Shown: positions 37,723 to 45,102 of the stretch, piece after piece | Numbering within the stretch: the stretch's first letter is position 1 | Layout: the number at the start of each line of letters is the position of its first letter | Source of the DNA: Deltaproteobacteria bacterium | Lineage (GTDB): Bacteria > Myxococcota_A > Polyangia > JAAYKL01 | Direction: 5' to 3' | DNA length: 53,905 nt | NCBI GenBank assembly: GCA_016935665.1 | Contig: JAFGQN010000016.1 | Span: forward strand, 1 to 53,905 | Position numbers and translations under genes: made by a program | The notes under the pieces: generated by a model | What the model was told of the DNA's origin: nothing | Seen by the model: the letters and a program-made list of their open reading frames with translations, nothing else | Databases searched by the model: none

Positions 37723-37910
37723 CAATCCGACATCCTTTTCCCTAACAGGCGAAACAGCAAATACATAAAGGCGCTCGCATGAATTTTGTTTTCCCGTGGT
37801 TCAGCAATAAAAATGCCAAAAAAAAAAAATGATATTTTCTCAAGTTCCCGGCAGCCGTTTATGGTCAGAGAATCATTTCGAATGTCACCTTCAGAGAGCA
37901 ACAATCGCAT
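37722..37910 (-). CDS. Small protein at the head of the biosynthetic operon
   Basis: 62 residues from the ATG at 37910, behind GAGGAG with 6-base spacing, ending in TGA that overlaps the next ATG by one base. Longer starts at 37949 or upstream are open and look coding-like. The middle is a run of four Phe encoded by 12 consecutive T on the minus strand (37818-37829), a slippage-prone homopolymer. No known family. It could be a regulatory leader, a peptide precursor or a remnant of a longer gene; strong translation signals favour expression. Confidence 0.5.
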   Translation of the reverse strand: MRLLLSEGDIRNDSLTINGCRELEKISFFFFGIFIAEPRENKIHASAFMYLLFRLLGKRMSD

Positions 37911-38287
37911 TGTATTCTCCTCAACATGCAACCCGGACATGGCATGCACCGACAGACAGAGGTTTTGAACTTCAAAGTCTCGAATGAACGCCCAGTCCTG
38001 GACGTGAATCTCTTTTTTTTACGAAAAGACAAAAAGCAGCAGATGAAACCGTTTGAAGGACAACAATTTGTGAAATTTCGGTTTTCTATGGCGGGGATGC
38101 GACTTTGGACCTGGAAAAGGTTTCTCCAGATTCACGCACACGGCCATCCATCTGTATGCCTTGCGGTTTCACCTGCCTCAATCCCTTAAGGTGAATGGAC
38201 GCGCTTACTACGTTCCGCTTATGATACATGAATTGTGACTTAGGCCCATCCTGTTCACCGGAGGTTAGCGGATTTTTGATATGAATT
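37911..38287. other. Structured spacer between VOC gene and operon
   Basis: On the minus strand GGTGAA (38258-38253) can pair with TTCACC (38194-38189) with additional pairing inside, and CTGGA..TCCAG forms a second hairpin near 38101-38130. The sequence between carries gaacgtagtaagcgcg, in the style of group II intron domain I. No stable coding frame is convincing on either strand, although an 87-codon plus-strand frame (37926-38189) exists. It may be mobile-element debris; no promoter for the downstream operon could be fixed. Confidence 0.3.
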
Positions 38288-38605
38288 TTACTCTTTTACA
38301 AATTCTAAAAACTCCACAGGCGCTCCATTCTCAACTATAAATGCTACCGAAACGCCTTTACCAGGGCTATTGGGTTCAATTAATATTTGCTTTCCCTTTA
38401 GCGCCTCATTAAGATCATCAACTTCAAAAGCTACATGGGCAATTTCTTTTACAAGTTCAGGCAGCTTACAATTTTTGCCGTATCGCATCCATTGAATGTT
38501 GTAGGGATTGGATGCATGGTCCGTACAATGAAAATCGAATTTTTCAATATACACTTCACCTTTTTGAGGTGATTGTGTCGGTATGCCAATATGATGGAAT
38601 TTCAT
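38288..38605 (-). CDS. VOC (glyoxalase/bleomycin-resistance) family protein
   Basis: 105 residues, shorter than the two-repeat glyoxalases and about the size of one VOC half with both beta-alpha-beta-beta units. The metal-ligand positions are seen in FHHIGIP at the N-terminus, HVAFEVDDL near 70 and PVEFLEF at the C-terminus (His and Glu). VOC proteins include dioxygenases, epimerases and resistance proteins, so activity is open. Its codon use is AT-rich like the downstream operon, but about 380 bases of possible element debris separate them. Its start is immediately after the group II intron 3' remnant. Confidence 0.8.
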   Translation of the reverse strand: MKFHHIGIPTQSPQKGEVYIEKFDFHCTDHASNPYNIQWMRYGKNCKLPELVKEIAHVAFEVDDLNEALKGKQILIEPNSPGKGVSVAFIVENGAPVEFLEFVKE

Positions 38606-38639
38606 AGTTCAACAGTTTCCTATAGTCCGTCCAGGTAAA

Positions 38640-38800
38640 TCAGGGAGGCTTTCTGTCGCCCCCCGTCGCCTTATAAAGCAGGGTCGAGGACTGGCGCGGT
38701 TATCTTTTGACTCCGTTTCCAGCCCCCGTCACGTCAAACGCGGCATGCGGATTTCCCGCACTGCGCTTTCCTGTCTGCTTCGCATCAACGTTTATGCGAC
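38640..38800 (-). ncRNA. Group II intron 3' RNA remnant (domain V-like hairpins)
   Basis: Downstream of the maturase remnant the minus strand carries a 6-bp hairpin, GTGCGG (38761-38756) with CCGCAT (38750-38745) closing GAAAT, and soon after GGCTGGAAACGG with a GAAA tetraloop. Conserved text of this kind follows maturase genes in many bacterial group II introns. The 5' half of the intron is not present here, so it cannot splice. The exact 3' end is not determined. Confidence 0.5.
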
Positions 38801-39075
38801 CTATTGTACAGGAAGCGCTTTCGGCGATGTGGTCTCCCGATTCAGTTTATAAACAAAAAAAACAACTATATCATATAACCATTACCTACTCCACCTCTTC
38901 CAGCCAACGCCAAAAAGTTTACGCACTTTCATCAGATGTATCCTTGCTTACTTTTCAACCCAATCTCTGATGTATCCAAAAACATGCGATGAGTGACCAA
39001 TTGCAAAGTAGTTCACCCAGCCACTCAGTATCGGGTTAATCAGATACACCATCCGATCAAGTGGCTGAGAACGAA
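38801..39075 (-). pseudogene. Group II intron reverse transcriptase/maturase, C-terminal remnant
   Basis: One minus-strand frame reads the maturase-specific (GIIM) domain, LINPILSGWVNYFAIG and YIRDWVEK, then HLMKVRKLFGVGWKRWSR, WLYD, and the usual ending PKALP. Two in-frame TAA codons interrupt it, after VEK and after RWSR, where working copies have Lys and Gln. The reverse transcriptase core is absent: upstream sequence switches to an IS4-like transposase fragment. It is therefore a dead, truncated element. Confidence 0.8.
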
Positions 39076-39079
39076 ATCG

Positions 39080-39400
39080 TCGGAATATCTCTTTGATTGC
39101 TTTTCAGCGTGTCCTTACCAACTGTATTCCAAACTATGGGAATTGCTCGGCCATGTTTCATTATGAGTGACAATACCAGCATGGTTTGGCCGTCATTGTC
39201 GAAATCCGTCCAGTCCATGGTGACATCGATACTTTTTTGCTGCCCACTATCGCCCTGACAAGGCAATGCATTATTTCCACAGGACAACGGTTCTGGTTTG
39301 ACATGAATCGGTCAACCTGTTTGATGCCATGTTTTGTGCTGCCGCGACCACGCCTCTTTGCCATGGCTGCCCAATGTCGGGAATTGTCATTCTCACGGTA
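39080..39400 (-). pseudogene. IS4-like DDE transposase fragment
   Basis: Two overlapping minus-strand frames give transposase pieces in the right order: RHWAAMAKRRGRGSTKHGI then KQVDRFMSN, and after a frameshift DVTMDWTDFDNDGQTMLVLS with RAIPIVW and KDTLKSNQ. These match the region around the first catalytic Asp of IS4-family transposases (WTDFD). The other catalytic residues are missing and no terminal inverted repeats were identified. The fragment joins the group II intron remnant at about 39060-39100. Confidence 0.75.
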
Positions 39401-39490
39401 AAGATAATATCAGGCGTTACAAGCGCGATGTTGATACAAGTGGAAAAACATTGTCATTGCAGTCGCTGGTGCGGCTGCGCTCGGATTAAA

Positions 39491-40534
39491 TCAATCTAAA
39501 TAGAAGTAGGCATAGTCGGCCTGCGTTCCTGTGCCCGCGTTATTTTTCGCCTTTACCGTCCAGGCATAATATGTATCGTGATAAACCGGCCATACTGACA
39601 GGGAAGTGCCTGTGGTATTCCAGGTATAGTATTCCTTCCATGAAGCGCTGTTCCAGTCCCAGTACCAGAACAGAACGTCGTAGTTGGTGGCCCCTGTTGC
39701 GGCATTCCATCCGAGCGATACGCCGCTGCTTCCAACATTGCCCCATCCATCCGGAGAAAGGCCGGTCACTTTGGGCGGAGGCTGTTGTGTTCCGGAACAG
39801 GAACCTGGTGCTGTCGAAACGTAGATGTCCGCGCCATAATAGAATCTCAGGATATTCATGTAGCTGTATCCTTGATTCTCCAGACAGATAGAACCGTTTT
39901 GGCTCAAACATCCGCGATTCTGGCCGTATCCAAAATCAGAAGGTGAATGCACCCATCCCAATGTTGTCTGCTCAACGTTTGTACCGGTTTTTCCCTGATT
40001 GTAGGTCACATAGTATTCGGTCCCTGACGAGCTGCTGCTGACACATGACGGGCTGGGCGTTGAGGGATCTCCGGCCACATAAAAACCATATGTGAGAGTA
40101 TCGCTGTAGTTGAGGTATTGACCGGCTGTCGCCGCAGCAGCCTGATAATGTCTGGTTTGCGGGCTGGCGCTGCAACTATAGACCTGACACGCCTGGCCAT
40201 CGCATATCCTGCCATCCTGGGCCATGTAGTAATAGGCCGTGGATCTCGCTGCAATCGCCAGCGCCTTCAGTGCCTCATACTGCGCTGAAAAGTTCTCGCA
40301 GGCCAGCACATGTGGAAGATAATCGGTTTCCATGTTTTTCTGTGTATCCACCCCGTTGATGGTTACAACTGCAGTACAATAGGCCGATGAAAGGGGCGCT
40401 ACCACCCGTTGCGGCATTGAAATGGATTCAAAAGACGCCTCTTCGACCGAAGTGCAGGCGACCGCCACCAACGCCAAAATTGACAATAAAACACCTGTTC
40501 GTTTCATAATGTCGCAGATTGGATTGCAATACAT
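39491..40534 (-). CDS. SpoIID/LytB-domain lipoprotein with fibronectin type III domain
   Basis: 347 residues from the ATG at 40534, chosen for AAAGGAG 7 bases upstream. Lipoprotein signal with lipobox VAVAC. The SpoIID/LytB domain (about 45-250) shows LPHVLACENFSAQYEALKAL and AIAARSTAYYYM, the family core, with an unusually Cys-rich middle (CDGQACQVYSC). A fibronectin type III-like domain (about 262-347; VTGLSPDGW, VSLGWNAATGATNYDV) ends the protein. SpoIID proteins are peptidoglycan lytic transglycosylases, here perhaps acting on denuded glycan strands in the envelope. A near-consensus promoter lies upstream. Confidence 0.88.
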   Translation of the reverse strand: MYCNPICDIMKRTGVLLSILALVAVACTSVEEASFESISMPQRVVAPLSSAYCTAVVTINGVDTQKNMETDYLPHVLACENFSAQYEALKALAIAARSTAYYYMAQDGRICDGQACQVYSCSASPQTRHYQAAAATAGQYLNYSDTLTYGFYVAGDPSTPSPSCVSSSSSGTEYYVTYNQGKTGTNVEQTTLGWVHSPSDFGYGQNRGCLSQNGSICLENQGYSYMNILRFYYGADIYVSTAPGSCSGTQQPPPKVTGLSPDGWGNVGSSGVSLGWNAATGATNYDVLFWYWDWNSASWKEYYTWNTTGTSLSVWPVYHDTYYAWTVKAKNNAGTGTQADYAYFYLD

Positions 40535-40589
40535 GGTACTACTCCTTTGTTTACACAAATTTACACAATACGCCTGAATGGATGCGACT

Positions 40590-40618
40590 ATTATTAAGCG
40601 CATTCGGGAAGTTGTCAA
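40590..40618 (-). promoter_or_regulatory. Sigma-70-type promoter of the SpoIID-like gene
   Basis: Minus strand TTGACA (40618-40613), 17-base spacer, AATAAT (40595-40590). Transcription would start near 40583, about 49 bases before the ATG. Confidence 0.65.
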
Positions 40619-40936
40619 AAAAAAGATGTAACTGATTTGTTTATGCTGTTGTCCGATGTGCGAGTTTCGCGGAATTCGAAAAAGTACTCTGCCCGCTCAA
40701 TGAAATGCAGTCCATCCAAAACAACACAGAAAAACAACCGCTTTTTCCGATGCAGATTTTTCCAAAGATACAGAGCAACACTCCAAATCAATTAAGCACA
40801 CAAAATTGAGCGTCGGATGCGCGCAAGCGCTGGCGTTTGGAATTCCCGAGAAAAATGCGTGGAGTCTTCCCATTTGTTCGAGGAAGACCGGGGCTTTTCC
40901 CCACAGACTGTTGACTGTTTGAATCCATTATCCGAA
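40619..40936. other. Intergenic region downstream of the GH5 gene
   Basis: No coding frame is convincing. On the minus strand GTCTTCC and GGAAGAC can pair about 11 bases apart (40870-40895), but no T-tract follows closely, so a terminator for the GH5 gene is only possible. Confidence 0.3.
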
Positions 40937-42676
40937 TTATTTTTGCATTTTTTCTTTCAGCACCTGCAAAAGGGCATCGTTGGCATTGGCTTCGTCGGGC
41001 AGCTCTTCGTCGCCAAAATAAATACCAAACGAATTTTCGTGCCAGGAGTGGTAAGTAAAATGCAGGTCATTTGCCAGAATCAAATCGAGCATGTCCGCCA
41101 CCCATTTTTCACCGCCGCGATTTTCCTGAAAGCTGCCGGCGATGGCACCGAATTCCCCAAGGTACAGCGGGACATCGTGTTTTTTGCCCCATGCCACATA
41201 GTCGGCCAGTTCCTGCGCCAAAAAGCCTTTATCCCAGCCGTGCAATGGCACACTGGCACTGTTGACGTCGAGGCGAATCATGCAGCGGGCCCCTTGTGGA
41301 ATCTGTTCGCCCTTCATCCAGCCGCTCACCCGATAGCGCTTGCCGTCTTCCATTTTCACCATGTAAATATCAGCGCCCAGATTACAGTCACCAGTGTTGC
41401 CGCTGATGCTTAAGGAAGAATCATCTTCGTGTCCCACCGATTCCAGTCTGGCGTCGCCGTCACCGGACGGATTCCAGAAGAACCATCCGCGCGTTGTGGT
41501 GAGATTAATGGTGCGCAACACCTTTTCCACCTTGTCATCGGCATCGATTTGCTCAATCACAATGTCATCAAAATACGCTTTGCCGCTGTTGGTATTGCAG
41601 GTAAGCGCCGGTTTGGCCAAAATGTTTTTTGTCCCCACGGCGGTGTAAAGGGCGCCTTCGTAATACGCCCAGTCACTGTCGCCGACAGGCAGGGTGGGAC
41701 TGGAAAATGTGGCGGTTTCCCAATTCATGAAAAACCATTCTACCCCCACGCGACTCTCATCGGGCCAGCTGGTTTTTGACGCGGCAAAATCTACCCAGGG
41801 CGCATCCTGATGCGTAAAATGAAACGGTTTGTAAAAATGAAATTCGTAGACAACGTTCGGGTCATCCACCAGAAAGAAGTTTCGCTGTGCGTCTTCTTTC
41901 CAGTCGCCATCCACCGCATTTACCCGCTCCACAAACAGCATATGATACGCATCCACCTTGCGCACTGCCTTTACCAATCTATCCGCAAGGTCGTGCCACT
42001 GCCCCCGGTTTTTAGTCACAATGGGTTCGTTTAAAAAATCGTAACCGGCAATGATGGGTTCATCCCGATACCGTTTTGAAATGGCCATCCACAGCCCAAT
42101 GAGCCGCTCCCTTGCAGATGCATCCTCCCACAACGCCTTGCCTTCACCCAGAGACTGAAATCCTCCCTGAGGCACATGCATATTTAAAATAAGATAGATG
42201 CCATGTTTTTTCGCCCAGGCCACATTGTCATCCAACCATTGCCAGCCAGTGTCTTTGTATGTCCCAGGCGCGGCGTCATCCTCAAAGGTTTTGTAATTCA
42301 TATAAAACCGAATGGCGTTGCCGCCCATGGCCGCAAGACGTTCGTAATCGGTTTCATTGTGATGCTTGCGGGGCAGTTCGTCGTCCACCCATACCCGGTT
42401 GCCAAACGCCACGCCGTGAAACTTCACAATGTTGCCATGGCCATCCACCACCTGATTGTCTTTCACCCGCAGCATTTCCGGGTTGGAACTCTGGGGTACT
42501 TTTCGGGTCGTCTTTTGGGTCAGCGCAGCCGTTTTGGGCGCTTCTTCAACTGTCTTTTCCGGAATCGCTTTTTTTATCTCCAGGGTGGCCACAGGGCCCT
42601 TCGCATTTTCAGATGCCGCACCGCAGGATGCCAGCAGCAATGCCAGAAGCCCGATGGTTACATATTGTTGTCGCAT
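40937..42676 (-). CDS. GH5-family glycoside hydrolase lipoprotein with inserted beta-sandwich domain
   Basis: 579 residues from the second ATG at 42676 (GGGAG 9 bases upstream; the first ATG, 42682, is too close). Lipobox LASC. A Lys/Thr/Pro linker leads to a GH5 barrel: VVDGHGNIVKFHGVAF, GGNAIRFYMNY, acid/base Glu217 in YDFLNEPIV, YEFHFYKPFHFTHQ, and nucleophile Glu508 in LYLGEFG. Between the last two elements, about residues 310-475 form a separate domain (GKAYFDDIVIEQID, RYRVSGWMKGEQIP) that resembles family 4/9-type carbohydrate-binding modules. So the catalytic barrel is split by an insertion. Likely substrate is a beta-glucan or mannan outside the cell. Confidence 0.9.
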   Translation of the reverse strand: MRQQYVTIGLLALLLASCGAASENAKGPVATLEIKKAIPEKTVEEAPKTAALTQKTTRKVPQSSNPEMLRVKDNQVVDGHGNIVKFHGVAFGNRVWVDDELPRKHHNETDYERLAAMGGNAIRFYMNYKTFEDDAAPGTYKDTGWQWLDDNVAWAKKHGIYLILNMHVPQGGFQSLGEGKALWEDASARERLIGLWMAISKRYRDEPIIAGYDFLNEPIVTKNRGQWHDLADRLVKAVRKVDAYHMLFVERVNAVDGDWKEDAQRNFFLVDDPNVVYEFHFYKPFHFTHQDAPWVDFAASKTSWPDESRVGVEWFFMNWETATFSSPTLPVGDSDWAYYEGALYTAVGTKNILAKPALTCNTNSGKAYFDDIVIEQIDADDKVEKVLRTINLTTTRGWFFWNPSGDGDARLESVGHEDDSSLSISGNTGDCNLGADIYMVKMEDGKRYRVSGWMKGEQIPQGARCMIRLDVNSASVPLHGWDKGFLAQELADYVAWGKKHDVPLYLGEFGAIAGSFQENRGGEKWVADMLDLILANDLHFTYHSWHENSFGIYFGDEELPDEANANDALLQVLKEKMQK

Positions 42677-42933
42677 AAACATTTACTCCCTTTCGTGTTG
42701 ATATTATCGATGTGTTGCGAGCCGCTGCCATATTTTGCCAAATCGCAAGCGCTTCAACCAGCCGATAATAGAGTGGAAACCAAAATGGCGCTTTGGCTCA
42801 GAAAAAGGACCGTTATGTCATTCCATCGCGATAGAACATTCGCACAACTTTTGGGATGCATCCCCCTGATTGATTACTAAATTTGTTGGCGAACCTGAAT
42901 CCAACCCCTTTTATTTGGCCAAAGGAACCGAAA

Positions 42934-43719
42934 ATGACAAAAAAAGCAAAAGAGGGTCACGTTGAAACCCGTACGCTGGAGCGACGCACCGTGCTTGAAT
43001 GGTTTGGGAAAGCGGCGGTGCTGGGATTGAGCAGTCCCCTGCTGGCTGCGTGCCTTGAAGAGGAACAGACACAAGCAAACGGCGCCTCAAAAAGCAGAGA
43101 TTCAGCTGGCGACACCGATATTGAACCGGATAGCGAGTTTGCCGAGTATCCGTTTTCGCCGGGGGAAGGACATTCACTGCTGGACCAGTTTGTGGTCTTC
43201 ACTGTAGATGAACAGAATCTGGCCGATATTTTAAAAAACTGGTCGCTTCAAATCGATGGGCTGGTGGAAACGCCAGTCACCCTCACATTTGCTCAATTGC
43301 GGGAGATGACCGTTACCAGGCAGGTCACCGACTTTCATTGCGTTACCGGATGGTCGGTACACGATATTCCATGGGTGGGGGTATCGTTGGCAGACCTGCT
43401 GGATTTGGTGAGCCCCAAAGACAGCGCCACCCACATCACGTTTCACTGTCAGGGGGATATTTACACGGAGTCCACCCCCATCGACGAGGCTCTTCAACCC
43501 AAAACCATCATGGCGTATGGCGTGGGCGACAGCACCCTGCCGCTGGACCACGGGTTTCCGCTCAGACTCATTATTCCACGCAAACTGGGGTACAAAAATG
43601 CCAAGTACATCTATCGCATCGAACTGACAGACGCCCCGCACCTGGGGTACTGGGAGCAACTGGGGTACCCTTACGACGCCGATGTTCCAGATAGCCGGCT
43701 GCGAAAGGGTAAGTATTAA
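42934..43719 (+). CDS. Tat-exported molybdopterin-dependent oxidoreductase (sulfite-oxidase/MsrP fold)
   Basis: 261 residues from the ATG at 42934, behind AAAGGA with 7-base spacing. A twin-arginine signal (ERRTVLEWFGKAAVLGL) is followed by LLAAC, so it may be a Tat-exported lipoprotein. The oxidoreductase molybdopterin domain shows TLTFAQLREM, the cofactor-binding Cys136 in DFHCVTGWSV, and DHGFPLRLIIPRKLGYK. The family includes sulfite oxidase, YedY/MsrP (protein methionine sulfoxide repair) and sulfite dehydrogenases. No MsrQ-type haem partner is adjacent, so the electron partner is unknown. Confidence 0.9.
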   Translation: MTKKAKEGHVETRTLERRTVLEWFGKAAVLGLSSPLLAACLEEEQTQANGASKSRDSAGDTDIEPDSEFAEYPFSPGEGHSLLDQFVVFTVDEQNLADILKNWSLQIDGLVETPVTLTFAQLREMTVTRQVTDFHCVTGWSVHDIPWVGVSLADLLDLVSPKDSATHITFHCQGDIYTESTPIDEALQPKTIMAYGVGDSTLPLDHGFPLRLIIPRKLGYKNAKYIYRIELTDAPHLGYWEQLGYPYDADVPDSRLRKGKY

Positions 43720-44903
43720 ATGAATGGTGCAAACGTGGATTGTTTGCGTATCATCCCCCATTCCACCACGGTGAAGCCGTTCCGGAAAAATTCGGCTGGT
43801 GTCGGCGCAGAAATATCTGAACACGTACTGGCGCCCTCCAGCATGAGCCACAGCCGAAGAACACTTTGCGGCGTCGGGGATACATCGAGCGTCATATTCG
43901 CGTCAATGGTGGCATCCGACTGCAGGTAAATGTTGTAACAGGGCGCATACGGCAACGCAGATTTCCAGTAATCCATAAAGTCCACCACCTCGCCATTGTT
44001 GAGTCCCATCAATGGGAGATTGTCTTCAAACCATTCAAAAACAATGGGTTCGGGCACCGACCATCCCAGCTGACGATCCGATGTGGCATACACTGTGGAT
44101 TCGTAAAACAGGAAATCGTAACGGTCATCGATACGACCATCCGGGGATGCCAGCACATTCCAACCGTCGGTGTACTCGGGGATTGACGCCACAATGGCCA
44201 GGTCTTCACCGGGGGTCAATGTCACGGAAACCTGGCGGGGCGTCTCGGGATAAAGATAAACGTAAGGCGCATCCACAAGTATCTCATACATTTTTATATC
44301 CAGCTGCGTCATTTCACCGGAAACCACCTGTACATTGCTCGCCGACCCCTCATAGCAGCTATCTGCGGCATATACATTGTATGTATCTTCCGGTAAATCG
44401 CGCAGTTCATAGCGGCCGTTGGCGTCCGATATAACCGGACCGTACACCGTTTGTGTGGAATTGCTCACCACGGAAACCGACGCATTGGGAAACGCGTCGG
44501 CCGTCACACTGTCGGTGATATCCCCAAAAATGCCGGTGGGTGCGCCAGTGTCACTTTCTGTTTCAGATTCCGTTTCTGTTTCTGTTTCTGTTGCGGTGTC
44601 GCTTTCCGTATCCGTCACCGATTCAGAATCTGTCTGGGAATCCGATTCCGTATCCAACCCGGAATCGCTGTCACCGTCGGAATCCCCATCAATATCTGAA
44701 TCCCCGTCTCCGTCCCCATCCGAGTCTCCATCCCCATCGCTGTCTCCATCTGAATCTCCATCCCCGTCGGAATCCCCATCCCCGTCAGTCGAAGCCCCCG
44801 TCTCTGTGTCCCAATCGGGTACGCCTTGCTGCGTGGCGCAACCCGACGACAGCAACAGGGAAAGAAATAAAATTAAGAGTACGATACAATTAGTCTTGCA
44901 CAT
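43716..44903 (-). CDS. Surface lipoprotein with long Asp/Ser/Gly linker and carboxypeptidase-regulatory-like domain
   Basis: 395 residues from the ATG at 44903, behind AGGAG with 7-base spacing. Lipobox SSGC. A strongly repetitive acidic linker (about 25-130; Asp-Gly-Asp-Ser units turning to Thr-Glu-Ser units), encoded by 6- and 9-base DNA repeats near 44540-44790, leads to a carboxypeptidase-regulatory-like beta domain (about 135-210; VISDANGRYELRDLPEDTYN) and a C-terminal beta-rich part (YLYPETPRQVSVTLTPG). It is predicted to be on the outer surface. The stop overlaps that of the convergent molybdopterin enzyme by four bases. Confidence 0.85.
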   Translation of the reverse strand: MCKTNCIVLLILFLSLLLSSGCATQQGVPDWDTETGASTDGDGDSDGDGDSDGDSDGDGDSDGDGDGDSDIDGDSDGDSDSGLDTESDSQTDSESVTDTESDTATETETETESETESDTGAPTGIFGDITDSVTADAFPNASVSVVSNSTQTVYGPVISDANGRYELRDLPEDTYNVYAADSCYEGSASNVQVVSGEMTQLDIKMYEILVDAPYVYLYPETPRQVSVTLTPGEDLAIVASIPEYTDGWNVLASPDGRIDDRYDFLFYESTVYATSDRQLGWSVPEPIVFEWFEDNLPLMGLNNGEVVDFMDYWKSALPYAPCYNIYLQSDATIDANMTLDVSPTPQSVLRLWLMLEGASTCSDISAPTPAEFFRNGFTVVEWGMIRKQSTFAPFI

Positions 44904-45102
44904 GGTTAATCTCCTGATGTTTTTACATTCTTTCAAGTGTTATTCGGCACGGAATACATATCGTTCACACAAGCACAAATGGTTCCCCAAAAAAACATCT
45001 TAAAAAAAAATTGGGCGCAAAAGTAACACATTGCCCATTATTCGGTGTTTCATCGTTTCGGGCGCACCACAATCAGCTATATTTCTCCCGGGAGAATGCG
45101 AA

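Noticed and set aside
37926-38189. Plus-strand 87-codon frame in the spacer
   Set aside because: No ribosome site and competing coding-like signal on the other strand; more likely element debris.
42741-42760. aagcgctt palindrome upstream of GH5, similar to LacI-family or cre operators
   Set aside because: Two mismatches to the cre consensus and no regulator gene nearby; too weak to call.
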